A stretch of 64,000 nucleotides of DNA from an archaeon (GTDB lineage: Archaea; Nanobdellota; Nanobdellia; Pacearchaeales; GW2011-AR1), in assembly GCA_021107855.1 (NCBI GenBank), contig JAIORZ010000002.1, positions 325,724-389,723 of the forward strand, in the 5' to 3' direction. The notes beneath the pieces were generated by a model. The model did not search any database. It saw nothing but the letters and a program-made list of their open reading frames with translations, and was not told the DNA's origin. Below, piece after piece: positions 7,803 to 16,147 of this stretch (positions within the stretch are counted from its first letter, which is position 1; each line of letters begins with the position of its first letter). Both the position numbers and the translations under genes were made by a program.

Positions 7803-9845
7803 ATGAAAGAAGATGAAATAGAAGAGGATGTGATTAAGGCAATTGATCAGGATGAGTTTTTGATTGATGCGAAGGAATTCTTTGAGGTAAATCGGAAGGA
7901 GATCGGTAAGGTCGCGAAAAGAGGGGAAAAGATTGTTTCTGTTGATTTTGAAAATTTTTCGGCGCATAGCCCTGAGTTGGCTGAAAATTTGATTGATAGG
8001 CCTGAAGAAACGATACAACTATTGGAGGTCGCATTGGAAGAGTTAGAATGGGCACCGAATGATGCACGAGTTAGATTTACCAGTATTTCGGGACAGCAAG
8101 AACTGTTCATTCGGCATATCCGGTCGAAACATCTGGGGAAAATGATTGGAATCGACGGTATCGTCAGACAAGCGAGTGAGGTTAGACCGTTAGTGACAAA
8201 TGCTAAATTCGAGTGTCCAAGTTGTGGAACGATTATTTCTGTTTTGCAAATTGATAAGAAGTTTAAGGAGCCGAGTAGATGTTCGTGTGGTCGTCGTGGC
8301 GGGTTTAAAGAAATTGCAAAAGACATGGTTGATGCGCAGGTTTTGACGATTGAGGAGGCTTCGGATAATTTGCATGGGGGGGAACAGCCGAAGAGAATGA
8401 CGATTTTTCTAAAAGAGGATTTGGTTGACCCGAATATGGAAATGAGGACGACGCCTGGGGCTCGGGTTAAGGTGATTGGGATTTTGAAGGAGATTGCGAT
8501 TACGACGGGGAGCGGGGCGATGTTGACCCGTTTTGATTTGGCGATTGAATCGAATAATGTGATTCCGTTGGAGGAGAGTTTTGAGGATGTGGATATTGAT
8601 GATGAGGATGAGAGAGCGATTCGTGAGTTGGCGGCCAGTCCCGATTTGATGAAAAAGATGACGGACAGCATTGCACCTTCAATTTGGGGACATCGTGATG
8701 TGAAAAAAGCCTTAGCGTTCCAGTTGTTTGGCGGAGTAAAGAAAACACGGAGTGATAATACGAAAATGAGAGGAGATGTCCATGTTTTGTTGGTCGGGGA
8801 CCCGGGTGTTGCGAAGTCGGTTATGCTTGGGTTTATTGCGGGTGTTGCTCCGAAAGCTCGTTATATTTCTGGGAAATCGTCAACTGGCGCTGGTTTGACG
8901 GCAACTGTTGTAAAAGACGATATTTTGAAGGGCTGGGGACTTGAGGCTGGTGCGATGGTTTTGGCGAATAAGGGGATTGTTTGTATTGATGAGTTTGATA
9001 AGATGGACGAGGAGGATAGGTCTACGATGCATGAGGCTATGGAGCAGCAGACCGTGACGATTTCGAAGGCGACTGTTCAAGCTACTTTGCGCTCTCAGAC
9101 TTCAGTTTTGGCAGCTGCGAATCCTAAATTTGGTCGATTTGACCCATTGCAGTCAATTCCGAAACAGGTAAATTTAATGCCAAGTCTACTATCCCGTTTC
9201 GATGCAATTTTCATCATCAGAGATATCCCAAGCAGAGAAAAAGACGAAGCAATCGCATCACACGTATTACTCGAACACCAACAAGAGGCGAAACACGATG
9301 TCATTGATAACGATTTGTTAAGAAAATACATCTCATACGCCAAGCAAAAATATAATCCGGTTTTGACTAACGAGGCAGTTGTAGCGATGAAAGATTTTTA
9401 TGTAGGGTTGAGAAATATGCCACAGATTGGGGACGGTCCGAGTAAGCCAATTCCTATTGGGGCACGACAGTTAGAGGCGATGGTCAGGTTATCAGAGGCA
9501 CATGCTCGAATGAGATTGAGTGATAAGGTTGAGGTTGAAGATGCTATTGCGGCGATTAATTTGGTGAAGAGTTATTTGTTGCAGGTTGGTTATGATAAGG
9601 ATACGAAGACTTTTGATGTTGATAAGATTACGGGGACGAGTGCTTCGGCTAGGAATAAGATTAGTGTTGTTATTGATACTTTGGATGAGCTGGAGAAGAG
9701 GTTGGGGAAGTTGATTCCGTTGGAGGAAGTTTCGAAGGCGCTTGAGGGGAGGATGAAGGATGCTGATGTTGATGAGGCAATTGGGAAGTTGTTGAAAGCT
9801 GGGGATTTGTTTAGACCGAGGAGAGGGTTTGTTCAGAGGATGTAA
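7803..9845 (+). CDS. mcm: Replicative DNA helicase MCM
   Basis: Homohexameric 3'-5' replicative helicase. N-terminal OB/zinc part with CPSC ... CSCG, then the AAA+ core: Walker A GDPGVAKS, Walker B CIDEFDKM, sensor 1 AAANPKFGRFD and arginine finger LLSRFDAIF; a winged-helix follows at the C-terminus (KLIPLEEVSKALEGRM ... RRGFVQRM). The 680-residue length is normal and there is no intein at the usual Walker A insertion point. A TATA-like tttatttttaag at 7768-7779 lies about 25-30 nt before the ATG, so the mRNA is probably leaderless. Confidence 0.97.
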   Translation: MKEDEIEEDVIKAIDQDEFLIDAKEFFEVNRKEIGKVAKRGEKIVSVDFENFSAHSPELAENLIDRPEETIQLLEVALEELEWAPNDARVRFTSISGQQELFIRHIRSKHLGKMIGIDGIVRQASEVRPLVTNAKFECPSCGTIISVLQIDKKFKEPSRCSCGRRGGFKEIAKDMVDAQVLTIEEASDNLHGGEQPKRMTIFLKEDLVDPNMEMRTTPGARVKVIGILKEIAITTGSGAMLTRFDLAIESNNVIPLEESFEDVDIDDEDERAIRELAASPDLMKKMTDSIAPSIWGHRDVKKALAFQLFGGVKKTRSDNTKMRGDVHVLLVGDPGVAKSVMLGFIAGVAPKARYISGKSSTGAGLTATVVKDDILKGWGLEAGAMVLANKGIVCIDEFDKMDEEDRSTMHEAMEQQTVTISKATVQATLRSQTSVLAAANPKFGRFDPLQSIPKQVNLMPSLLSRFDAIFIIRDIPSREKDEAIASHVLLEHQQEAKHDVIDNDLLRKYISYAKQKYNPVLTNEAVVAMKDFYVGLRNMPQIGDGPSKPIPIGARQLEAMVRLSEAHARMRLSDKVEVEDAIAAINLVKSYLLQVGYDKDTKTFDVDKITGTSASARNKISVVIDTLDELEKRLGKLIPLEEVSKALEGRMKDADVDEAIGKLLKAGDLFRPRRGFVQRM

Positions 9846-9889
9846 GATATTATTAGGCTATATTTTATCACAATAATTCTTAAAAGGTC

Positions 9890-10168
9890 ATGGGTTCTAT
9901 CAGTAGAATGGGAACTCTTTATGATGTAATGGTCGAATCCATTAAGGATAAATATTTTAGGGATACCGATGGGGTGATTTACCGAGTTGAGGGAATTGGT
10001 TTACATGATAAACATTCTGAAGTTTCTATGGTAGAAGTTTTGACGAGGCAAAGTGTTGGCGTTGATATGTTGTGCATTAGAGAGTATGAGAAGGTTTCTA
10101 GAGAAGATGTAAAGGAAACCTTATTTGGAATAGAGAGAAGAATTTCAGAAGAAAAAGAAAGCTTGTAA
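9890..10168 (+). CDS. Small protein of unknown function
   Basis: A 92-residue soluble protein with a predicted beta-rich first half (KYFRDTDGVIYRVEGIGL, EVSMVEVLTRQSVGVDML) and a C-terminal helix. No family recognised. It follows MCM by 44 nt on the same strand; the Met at position 7 is an alternative start. A tttatcac/cttaaaag stretch upstream may serve as a promoter. Its link to replication rests on position alone. Confidence 0.5.
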   Translation: MGSISRMGTLYDVMVESIKDKYFRDTDGVIYRVEGIGLHDKHSEVSMVEVLTRQSVGVDMLCIREYEKVSREDVKETLFGIERRISEEKESL

Positions 10169-10270
10169 TTATATTAAATCCAGCTCAATTCCTGAGGTCG
10201 AGGAAAGGGTTGTGTAACATATGTGATTTGGTATAATGATTTTTATAAAGAACCTTTTGGTTTAATTTCT

Positions 10271-11170
10271 ATGTACTCGACAATGAATTATTCTGTCCCA
10301 GAGAAGAAGGGGGAATTGCGTGATTTTAATGACATATTCTTGGGCATTGTAAAAAAAAGGGTGGAAAGCAGTTGCTGTGGAGTTCATCCTAGTCATGCAG
10401 GCATTGTACCTGTCGCGGCTGATTTTTTTAGAGAGATGGTGCCGAAGTCTGAGAATCCTGTTAAAGTTTTGGAAAATTCTTTTACATCTCAAAGCCCCTT
10501 CCTCCCTGGGATGTCATTAGTTTCTACCCCTACTAATTCGGACAGACCATATTTTATTCAAAGAGAAAGAAGGAGATGGGATAGTGATTATGATACTAAA
10601 ATGTTTTTAAAAATAAATGGCACCGAAACAGGCATAAATAGAGTTGATTGGGCTAGAGTTTTTGGGCAAATCCCATCTGCAGCATTAATCGTTGCAGAAG
10701 AAAGAAAATTTAATCCTGTTATCACAATTCCCTCTTTCGACGGAAGATTCCCGAATTATTTTAAAGACCTGATCTTTGATTCTATGCCTGAAGGACTAAA
10801 GGTTGGGACCGTCTTAATTGACGGGCATGTCGGCGAATATTGTGGTAAGCATTCAGATGGAGGAATGATTGTGGTTAATGGTAGTACCGGACAAAATTTA
10901 GGAGATGTCTCTAATGGAGTTACATATATTGTAAAAGATTTTGCCGGAAAACCCACGCAGGTTGAAAATTGTAATTTTTATGTTGGACTTGGATTTAGAG
11001 GAAGAGATTTCGGAGACGAAATTAAAGATTTTGAACTTGATAAACTTAGAGAGAAAGGATGTAAGATAGATAAATGGACTAATTTTAAGAAAGATGCATT
11101 TAAGAAAAAATTCATATCTCTTGAGAAAATGCTTGCTATTAATCCAACTCAATCTCAACAATCCTTATAA
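10271..11170 (+). CDS. Protein of unknown function with glycine-rich beta repeats
   Basis: About 299 residues from the ATG at 10271. An upstream in-frame GTG at 10223 is possible, but a TATA-like ttttataaa at about 10241-10249 sits about 25 nt before 10271, supporting the shorter, leaderless form. The C-terminal half has repeated short strands separated by glycines (GTVLIDGHVGEYCGKHSDGG, MIVVNGSTGQNLGDVSNG), loosely like the GXGXG beta-helix of glutamate synthase and FwdC; this similarity is weak. It ends with a basic helix. No function is proposed. Confidence 0.55.
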   Translation: MYSTMNYSVPEKKGELRDFNDIFLGIVKKRVESSCCGVHPSHAGIVPVAADFFREMVPKSENPVKVLENSFTSQSPFLPGMSLVSTPTNSDRPYFIQRERRRWDSDYDTKMFLKINGTETGINRVDWARVFGQIPSAALIVAEERKFNPVITIPSFDGRFPNYFKDLIFDSMPEGLKVGTVLIDGHVGEYCGKHSDGGMIVVNGSTGQNLGDVSNGVTYIVKDFAGKPTQVENCNFYVGLGFRGRDFGDEIKDFELDKLREKGCKIDKWTNFKKDAFKKKFISLEKMLAINPTQSQQSL

Positions 11171-11192
11171 ACTCAAATCAATATCCCCAAAC

Positions 11193-11819
11193 ATGGCAGA
11201 AACAACGGGTGAAATCAGAAAAAGAAACATCGCATACAAATTAAGAATCGGCGATGTCTTAAAAGGCGTTCCAATGATGGATGAAGGAAAATTTCTATTT
11301 CTAGAACTAGGAGACAGGAAAGTTGTAAGAGTTAACATCTTGGCTAATTGTGTTGACAAGTTTATTCAGGAAGGTGAAAAGCAATTTGGGAGTTTGACCG
11401 TTGATGATGCTTCTGGGCAGTTGAAGTTGAAGGTTTTTGGTGAGGATATTGATAGAGTTAAGAATATTATGCAGGGAGATACTTTGCAGATTATAGGGAA
11501 TATGAGGGAGTGGAATGGGGAAATTTACATGATTCCTGAGGTTGTGAAGAAGGTTGATGCTCGGTGGTTGTTAGTTAGAAAGTTGGAGATTCAGAATGCG
11601 CGGAAGGATTTGCCGGTGGACGAGAAAGGAGATAATAGTTTGAAGAATCAGGTTTTGGATAAGATTAAGGGTGCTGAGGCTGATGGTGGGATTGATAGGG
11701 AGACATTGGTTATGGATGTTGAGGCGAGTCCTGAGGCGATTGAGAGTGAGGTTAAGAAGTTGTTGGAGGATGGTTTAATTTATGAACCGCGACCGGGGAG
11801 ACTTCGGTATTTAGGCTGA
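11193..11819 (+). CDS. RPA-like single-stranded DNA-binding OB-fold protein
   Basis: Binds single-stranded DNA in replication and repair. The chosen ATG at 11193 gives MAETTGEIRKRNIAYKL; the 33 codons upstream lie in the preceding gene and are not protein-like. An OB fold spans about residues 20-125 (LTVDDASGQLKLKVFGED, DTLQIIGNMREWNGEIYM) and a C-terminal winged helix about 140-209, the arrangement of RPA32-type subunits. No zinc finger is visible. It follows the previous gene by 22 nt and precedes a putative nuclease by 9 nt. Confidence 0.85.
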   Translation: MAETTGEIRKRNIAYKLRIGDVLKGVPMMDEGKFLFLELGDRKVVRVNILANCVDKFIQEGEKQFGSLTVDDASGQLKLKVFGEDIDRVKNIMQGDTLQIIGNMREWNGEIYMIPEVVKKVDARWLLVRKLEIQNARKDLPVDEKGDNSLKNQVLDKIKGAEADGGIDRETLVMDVEASPEAIESEVKKLLEDGLIYEPRPGRLRYLG

Positions 11820-11828
11820 ATTTTATAT

Positions 11829-12356
11829 ATGAAAACCAGAACCTTCAATTCCATTATGCCCCTTGCTCATGAAGAATGGGCTGCAAATGTTTTGGGAATG
11901 ATTAAAAATCGAGGCAAGGGTGTCGATTTATTAGATAAAAAAAAGATTGTTGAAGTTAAATTTCATATGATTGCTTTTGATGGAAATTACCAGAGGACAA
12001 TCTGTTGGAAAGTTTTGGAACACCAACTTAGCTATGGAGAGAGAGCCAAATTACCACTTTATTTTATGATGGGCACTTATAGATTCTGTGGTAATATTGA
12101 AGATTTGTCCAACAGTGTTTCTTATCCTGAATTGGAGAACATGGTTGAGGAAAGGGAAAGTTGGATTGTCCCTAGTGATTGGGTCGCAAATTTCCCAACT
12201 TACAGACAAAACGGTAAAACGAAAAAATCCGAATGGGACAATTTGTTAAAATTCACATATAAAAAATATCTTTCTCATACGTATAAAACTTTTAATGTAA
12301 AAAAAGGCAAGGTGCACTTAACTAAAGGCGTTAAAAGAAAACATTTTGATTTATAA
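11829..12356 (+). CDS. Putative PD-(D/E)xK-type nuclease
   Basis: A 175-residue protein not recognised as a named family. Residues GVDLLDKKKIVEVKF (about 31-45) carry an Asp followed after a beta-hairpin-like spacing by E-V-K, the D...ExK signature of restriction-endonuclease-like nucleases; an N-terminal helix with HEEW precedes it. It begins 9 nt after the RPA gene and so is probably in its operon, suggesting ssDNA processing or repair. The fold is inferred from motif spacing only. It overlaps the 3' end of MBF1 by 6 nt on the other strand. Confidence 0.55.
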   Translation: MKTRTFNSIMPLAHEEWAANVLGMIKNRGKGVDLLDKKKIVEVKFHMIAFDGNYQRTICWKVLEHQLSYGERAKLPLYFMMGTYRFCGNIEDLSNSVSYPELENMVEERESWIVPSDWVANFPTYRQNGKTKKSEWDNLLKFTYKKYLSHTYKTFNVKKGKVHLTKGVKRKHFDL

Positions 12357-13127
12357 CTCCTCAATATCAATCTCATCACCCAATATCTCACTCTTCTTCG
12401 CCTTAAGCTTACGTTTTTCCCTCGCCTTCTTCCTGTCAATCAAATCACTCAACGTCACATCCGAAAGGTCCTCTCTTTTAGATAACTTAATCTCCCCACG
12501 CTCTATCTTCTCATGAATCGCCTCCATCTCCGCCTCTTCCTCTAATTCCTCCTCCGGATTTTTCATCTTCTCAGCAACCGCTTCCAAAATTTCTTTTTCT
12601 TGGTCCGGATTTTTCCGAACGAAACTAACCTGTGTTTCATGAACTTTCAAAAGTTTAATTCCCAAAAGAGCCTCTAACTTCAAAAATATTTCCTTAAAAT
12701 CTTCCGGAAATATTCCCCTTTCTATCTGCTGAATCGCATAAGGCGTCGTATCAATTTTCTTAGCCAGTTGAGAAATCGTCATCTTTACCCGTCGCCTCGC
12801 CATGATTACCGTCCAATAATAATTATCTAAAACATCCGGATGACTCTGTTTCGGTTTCGGCATTTTCAATTTCGCCAAATTTCGTTGGGTTATCATTTGC
12901 TCTCCACTAATTTCAGTTGACTCAACTCTTCCCGACATTTTATCAAGACGTTCCCTTACCGAGTAGGTCTTATCCGCTTTAGTCAGTTGAGATTGAGAGG
13001 GTTTTTTTATAATCGGAATGTTTTGGTCCTCCGCGCACTCTTCACAGATATTAATCATTTCGGTTGCCTGTATCCCTTGGTAAAGTGTTACTTCTTCTTC
13101 GGTTTTTTTACATATTACACATTTCAT
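12351..13127 (-). CDS. mbf1: Multiprotein-bridging factor 1 homologue (zinc ribbon plus HTH)
   Basis: Archaeal MBF1, linked in the family to transcription and to ribosome binding. It has an N-terminal zinc ribbon with C3, C6, C28 and C31, a basic linker, and a cro/C1-type helix-turn-helix (TISQLAKKIDTTPYAIQQIE). At 258 residues it is longer than the usual archaeal MBF1 (about 160-170) because of an acidic/basic C-terminal tail (about 170-258) rich in Glu, Lys and Arg. A TATA-like stretch at about 13149-13157 precedes the start. Confidence 0.88.
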   Translation of the reverse strand: MKCVICKKTEEEVTLYQGIQATEMINICEECAEDQNIPIIKKPSQSQLTKADKTYSVRERLDKMSGRVESTEISGEQMITQRNLAKLKMPKPKQSHPDVLDNYYWTVIMARRRVKMTISQLAKKIDTTPYAIQQIERGIFPEDFKEIFLKLEALLGIKLLKVHETQVSFVRKNPDQEKEILEAVAEKMKNPEEELEEEAEMEAIHEKIERGEIKLSKREDLSDVTLSDLIDRKKAREKRKLKAKKSEILGDEIDIEEL

Positions 13128-13180
13128 AAATTTTGCAAGAAAATATTATTTTTAAGTAAATATGTGGTTGGGTATATATA

Positions 13181-13831
13181 TTAGTTTAAGAGTTTTATAA
13201 CTGGATTCGCATCTTCTAGCTCGTAAAGAACTTGGTCGTTATTGATAACCAAAGCCGGAAGTTGCTCTATCTCGTATTCTCCCATTAGATATTCTATAGT
13301 TGTCAAATTTTGATTCGCCGCGATTGGAAGAAGTAAAATGTCGTAACTCTGAGTTTTAACATCTAAAAGAATTTTAGACCAAACGTTCTGGGTTGCTTTT
13401 TTACCCGTATCTTCAGTGTTATAATCATAAAGATAGACTATCAAATTATAGTTTTCACATCTATCTAAGGATTTTTGATTTGAAACCCATAGGAGTGACC
13501 TTAGTAAATCATATTTTTTGTGCAAGAGTTTCATCGAATCGGTCAATTTCCCGGAATCCTCATAAAGCTCCAAAAGCTTCGCTTCCTCATATATTCGATT
13601 CGCAACTTTAATATTACTTTCTTTTATCAACTCACAATCTATATTCCCACTCTCAATTAAACGGGATGTTGCGGTTGCATCACTTAAGCTAATCTCAGAT
13701 TGGAGAAAAAGATTGGATATTTTATTCGAGTTGCTAGTTTCAATTAACATCCCCAAGAAAAGACCAGCCAAAAAAACCACTATCGTAATAATAAGTGCTT
13801 CCCAGAATACGTGTTTTTTTGATTTTAGCAT
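13181..13831 (-). CDS. Membrane-anchored protein with possible thioredoxin-like domain
   Basis: A 216-residue protein with one N-terminal transmembrane segment (about residues 10-31), a helical middle region, and a C-terminal alpha/beta region of strand-helix-strand pattern (YNLIVYLYDYN, YDILLLPIAANQ, QLPALVINNDQVL) that resembles a thioredoxin fold with the cis-proline-like LPA segment but no CxxC. A redox role is therefore unlikely. The start lies 1 nt after the glycosyltransferase stop, so the two are co-transcribed with scpB. Confidence 0.6.
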   Translation of the reverse strand: MLKSKKHVFWEALIITIVVFLAGLFLGMLIETSNSNKISNLFLQSEISLSDATATSRLIESGNIDCELIKESNIKVANRIYEEAKLLELYEDSGKLTDSMKLLHKKYDLLRSLLWVSNQKSLDRCENYNLIVYLYDYNTEDTGKKATQNVWSKILLDVKTQSYDILLLPIAANQNLTTIEYLMGEYEIEQLPALVINNDQVLYELEDANPVIKLLN

Positions 13832-13832
13832 T

Positions 13833-15065
13833 TTACCATTTATTATAACCGCGGAGATACTTGTAAAAAGATATTATCAGTAACGGCGGATACATGAGCA
13901 GATAGAAGACCGAGTATATAAATATGTCGCGGATTCTATGACCGATAAATCTACCAGATTCTTTTGAGTAGACTAAAGCTGTGACTGTGTAAATTAAACC
14001 GAGAGCAAAAAGAAGCATTCCGAAGAAAAAGAGAATACTAGGATTTAATACCATATCATCCATTGTAATTAGCGCGACGTTTGCTGCGACGGAATATTTT
14101 GCCACGAGATATTTCATCATGATGTATTGGGCAAATCTGTAACTCAGAAAGAAGAGACCGGTGAGTCCTAGAAACCATGAAAGGATGAAGTATGGCATTA
14201 TGAAAACTCCGAGCATTCCGACTTCAAAGAATTTTTTCCGATATTTCGCCACAGTCTGCATTCCACCGACATTCCATCGAATTCTCTGCCGAAACCATGT
14301 CTTAACCGTAGTTGGTGGATAAGTATAAACAATTGACGGAATCGCCATATGAATTTTCCAACCCTTGGAAACAAAATGCCACGTAATCTCTATATCCTCT
14401 GTCATATTTTTCGGGTCGAATCCTTTAACCTGGTCGAACGCTTTTTTTCTATAAATACTAAGAGGTCCATTTGTAACGTAAATCGAATCGAGAAAACCCA
14501 AAAGTTTTCGTGTAAAAGCAATTATTTTATATTCTAACGCTTGGGATTTTGTAAGAAAATTTTTCTTCCCTAAAACTAAAACCCGAGATGTCACCGCCCC
14601 GACTTGCGAATCATTAAAAAACCCAACCATTTTTGATGTCGCGGATTTTTGGGGAATTGAATCGTCGTCGCTGAATCCTATCAATTTTGTTTTTACAAAT
14701 TTACTTCCATAATTCTTTGCACCTGCCGCATTGCCCGTATTCTTTGGCGTTTTAACATACATCACTCGCTTATGCTTCTTAGCTAGCTCTTTTATTATAG
14801 AAGCAGAGTTGTCAGTTGAACAGTCGTCTACCACTATTATTTTTTTCAACCCTTTGTAATCCGAATTTAAATGCGCGAGAATAGTTTTCGCAATATTCCC
14901 CTCTGCATTGAAACAAGGGATTACTATTGAAAGAGGTCTTATTTTGTCAGGCTTAATCGTTTCGTATATCTGTTTTTTATTTTGAATGTAAAGTAAAATA
15001 TGCACGGATAGAAAATAAAACGCGATAAATGTGTAGGTCAAATAAAGAATTGTCAAAAATTCCAT
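13833..15065 (-). CDS. Membrane GT2 family processive glycosyltransferase
   Basis: Transfers sugars from nucleotide donors, probably into a surface polysaccharide. The start at 15065 fits directly behind the ScpB stop; an upstream in-frame extension to 15122 would lie wholly inside scpB. Family A glycosyltransferase features are SIVIPCFNAEGNIAKTI, VVDDCSTDNS, a SDDDS DxD-like site, NMTEDIEIT and the QxxRW-like QRIRW of processive enzymes. There is one N-terminal transmembrane segment and several C-terminal ones, as in cellulose/hyaluronan/poly-GlcNAc synthase relatives. Confidence 0.92.
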   Translation of the reverse strand: MEFLTILYLTYTFIAFYFLSVHILLYIQNKKQIYETIKPDKIRPLSIVIPCFNAEGNIAKTILAHLNSDYKGLKKIIVVDDCSTDNSASIIKELAKKHKRVMYVKTPKNTGNAAGAKNYGSKFVKTKLIGFSDDDSIPQKSATSKMVGFFNDSQVGAVTSRVLVLGKKNFLTKSQALEYKIIAFTRKLLGFLDSIYVTNGPLSIYRKKAFDQVKGFDPKNMTEDIEITWHFVSKGWKIHMAIPSIVYTYPPTTVKTWFRQRIRWNVGGMQTVAKYRKKFFEVGMLGVFIMPYFILSWFLGLTGLFFLSYRFAQYIMMKYLVAKYSVAANVALITMDDMVLNPSILFFFGMLLFALGLIYTVTALVYSKESGRFIGHRIRDIFIYSVFYLLMYPPLLIISFYKYLRGYNKW

Positions 15066-15066
15066 T

Positions 15067-15621
15067 TTATTGTTTGACAGACTCCGAATTGTTGTTTGAA
15101 GGAGCCACATTGAAATATTCATAAAATTCTTCGGAGAGAGAGAGGATTAAGGTGTGTCCGTCACGTTTTGCCGAGATAAGCCCTAAGGACCGAAATTTCC
15201 TTACATGGTCATAGGATTTGTTGCCCCGAATTTTGATTACGACAGACTGTTTGATTGGCTGTTTATATGCAATAATTGCGAGAGTCTCTTGTTCGGATTT
15301 TGTAAATTCTGCTGAGCCCGTCGCTAACTTGTTGATGAGATAATGATATTTTTCAGCAATATCCATTTTGTAAGAATTATCTCTTCGAATAACCCGAAGC
15401 GTGCCAACTGAATATTTCTTTTCTAGATTATGAAGGATACTTTTCAGAAGGACTGGATTAATATCGGTTAGCATGACAAGGTCTTGAAGAGTCAAAAATC
15501 GCCCGGAAATAAAAAGCGCAGCCTCAACCTTCTCCGTAGCCTCAACCTCTTTACGCACGAACTCATTTTCTATTTGAGACGCAGTCGATTCTGTTATTAC
15601 TGGAGACACTACCTCTTCCAT
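15067..15621 (-). CDS. scpB: Segregation and condensation protein B
   Basis: Kleisin-associated winged-helix protein of the SMC-ScpAB complex acting in chromosome organisation. Two winged-helix units are visible: KVEAALFISGRFLTLQDL near the N-terminus and the typical SEQETLAIIAYKQPIKQSVV ... IRGNKSYDHVRKFRSLGLI ... second unit. Length (184) is normal. It is first in an operon with the glycosyltransferase, and its 5' end is divergent from the deacetylase-like gene with abutting starts, so a promoter must lie close by or inside that gene. scpA and smc are not in this window. Confidence 0.93.
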   Translation of the reverse strand: MEEVVSPVITESTASQIENEFVRKEVEATEKVEAALFISGRFLTLQDLVMLTDINPVLLKSILHNLEKKYSVGTLRVIRRDNSYKMDIAEKYHYLINKLATGSAEFTKSEQETLAIIAYKQPIKQSVVIKIRGNKSYDHVRKFRSLGLISAKRDGHTLILSLSEEFYEYFNVAPSNNNSESVKQ

Positions 15622-15670
15622 GAGAATTTATAGAAGGAAGAGTTTTAAAAGTTTGTTAAGATATAGTTTT

Positions 15671-16147
15671 ATGAAGTGGTGGTGGATTGTAGTTTTTTTA
15701 ATTGTCGGATTGTGGTTCGTGAGACTTGTTCTACCTAGCCAGTTAGATGATGTGTCGCCTGGTATTTTTTGTGAGGAGAAATTGTTAAATCGGGCAGATG
15801 TTTATTTTGTTATTCCGAAGTTTGAGGGTGTTGAGATTGAAAGAGAGTGGTGTGAAGAAGTTCTAAAAATGGAAAAGGATATTGGACTGCATGGAGTTTA
15901 TCATACCTATGAAGAATTTGGAGTTTATCGGGATGAAGAATATTTCAGAGAGGGCGTTGATATTTTTGAAAGATGTTTTGGATATACACCTAAGAGATTT
16001 AAGCCTGGGCAATTAAAGTGGAGCAAGGAAAACAATTGGATTAAGGATAAAGTAGAAGTCGATTTATTTTGGAACCAGGTTTTTCATAAGGTTTATCATT
16101 GTGGCGACACGGGGAAATTTCCTAACTGGCTGATTAGAGTTTTTTAA
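15671..16147 (+). CDS. Membrane-anchored polysaccharide-deacetylase-like protein
   Basis: About 158 residues from the ATG at 15671 (MKWWW...), chosen because a TATA-like tttaaaag at 15645-15652 lies about 25 nt upstream; the longer frame from 15620 adds basic residues before the membrane anchor. One N-terminal transmembrane segment is followed by a truncated NodB-like domain: WCEEVLKMEKDIGLHGVYHTYEEFG with HxxxH (about His74, His78), then FGYTPKRFKPGQLKWS. These are features of the polysaccharide deacetylase/DUF2334 superfamily. It may act on the product of the adjacent glycosyltransferase. Confidence 0.72.
   Translation: MKWWWIVVFLIVGLWFVRLVLPSQLDDVSPGIFCEEKLLNRADVYFVIPKFEGVEIEREWCEEVLKMEKDIGLHGVYHTYEEFGVYRDEEYFREGVDIFERCFGYTPKRFKPGQLKWSKENNWIKDKVEVDLFWNQVFHKVYHCGDTGKFPNWLIRVF

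Noticed and set aside
7847..8671. 274-codon minus-strand ORF opposite MCM
   Set aside because: Shadow of MCM; Ser/Ile-rich with no motif.
7803..9845. Possible intein in MCM
   Set aside because: The Walker A region is contiguous and the 680-residue length is normal.
10223..10270. Longer start (GTG) for the glycine-repeat protein
   Set aside because: The TATA-like box lies inside this stretch, so a transcript would begin at or near 10271.
15066..15122. N-terminal extension of the glycosyltransferase
   Set aside because: It lies wholly inside scpB; the ATG at 15065, one nt after the scpB stop, gives the expected start at a transmembrane helix.
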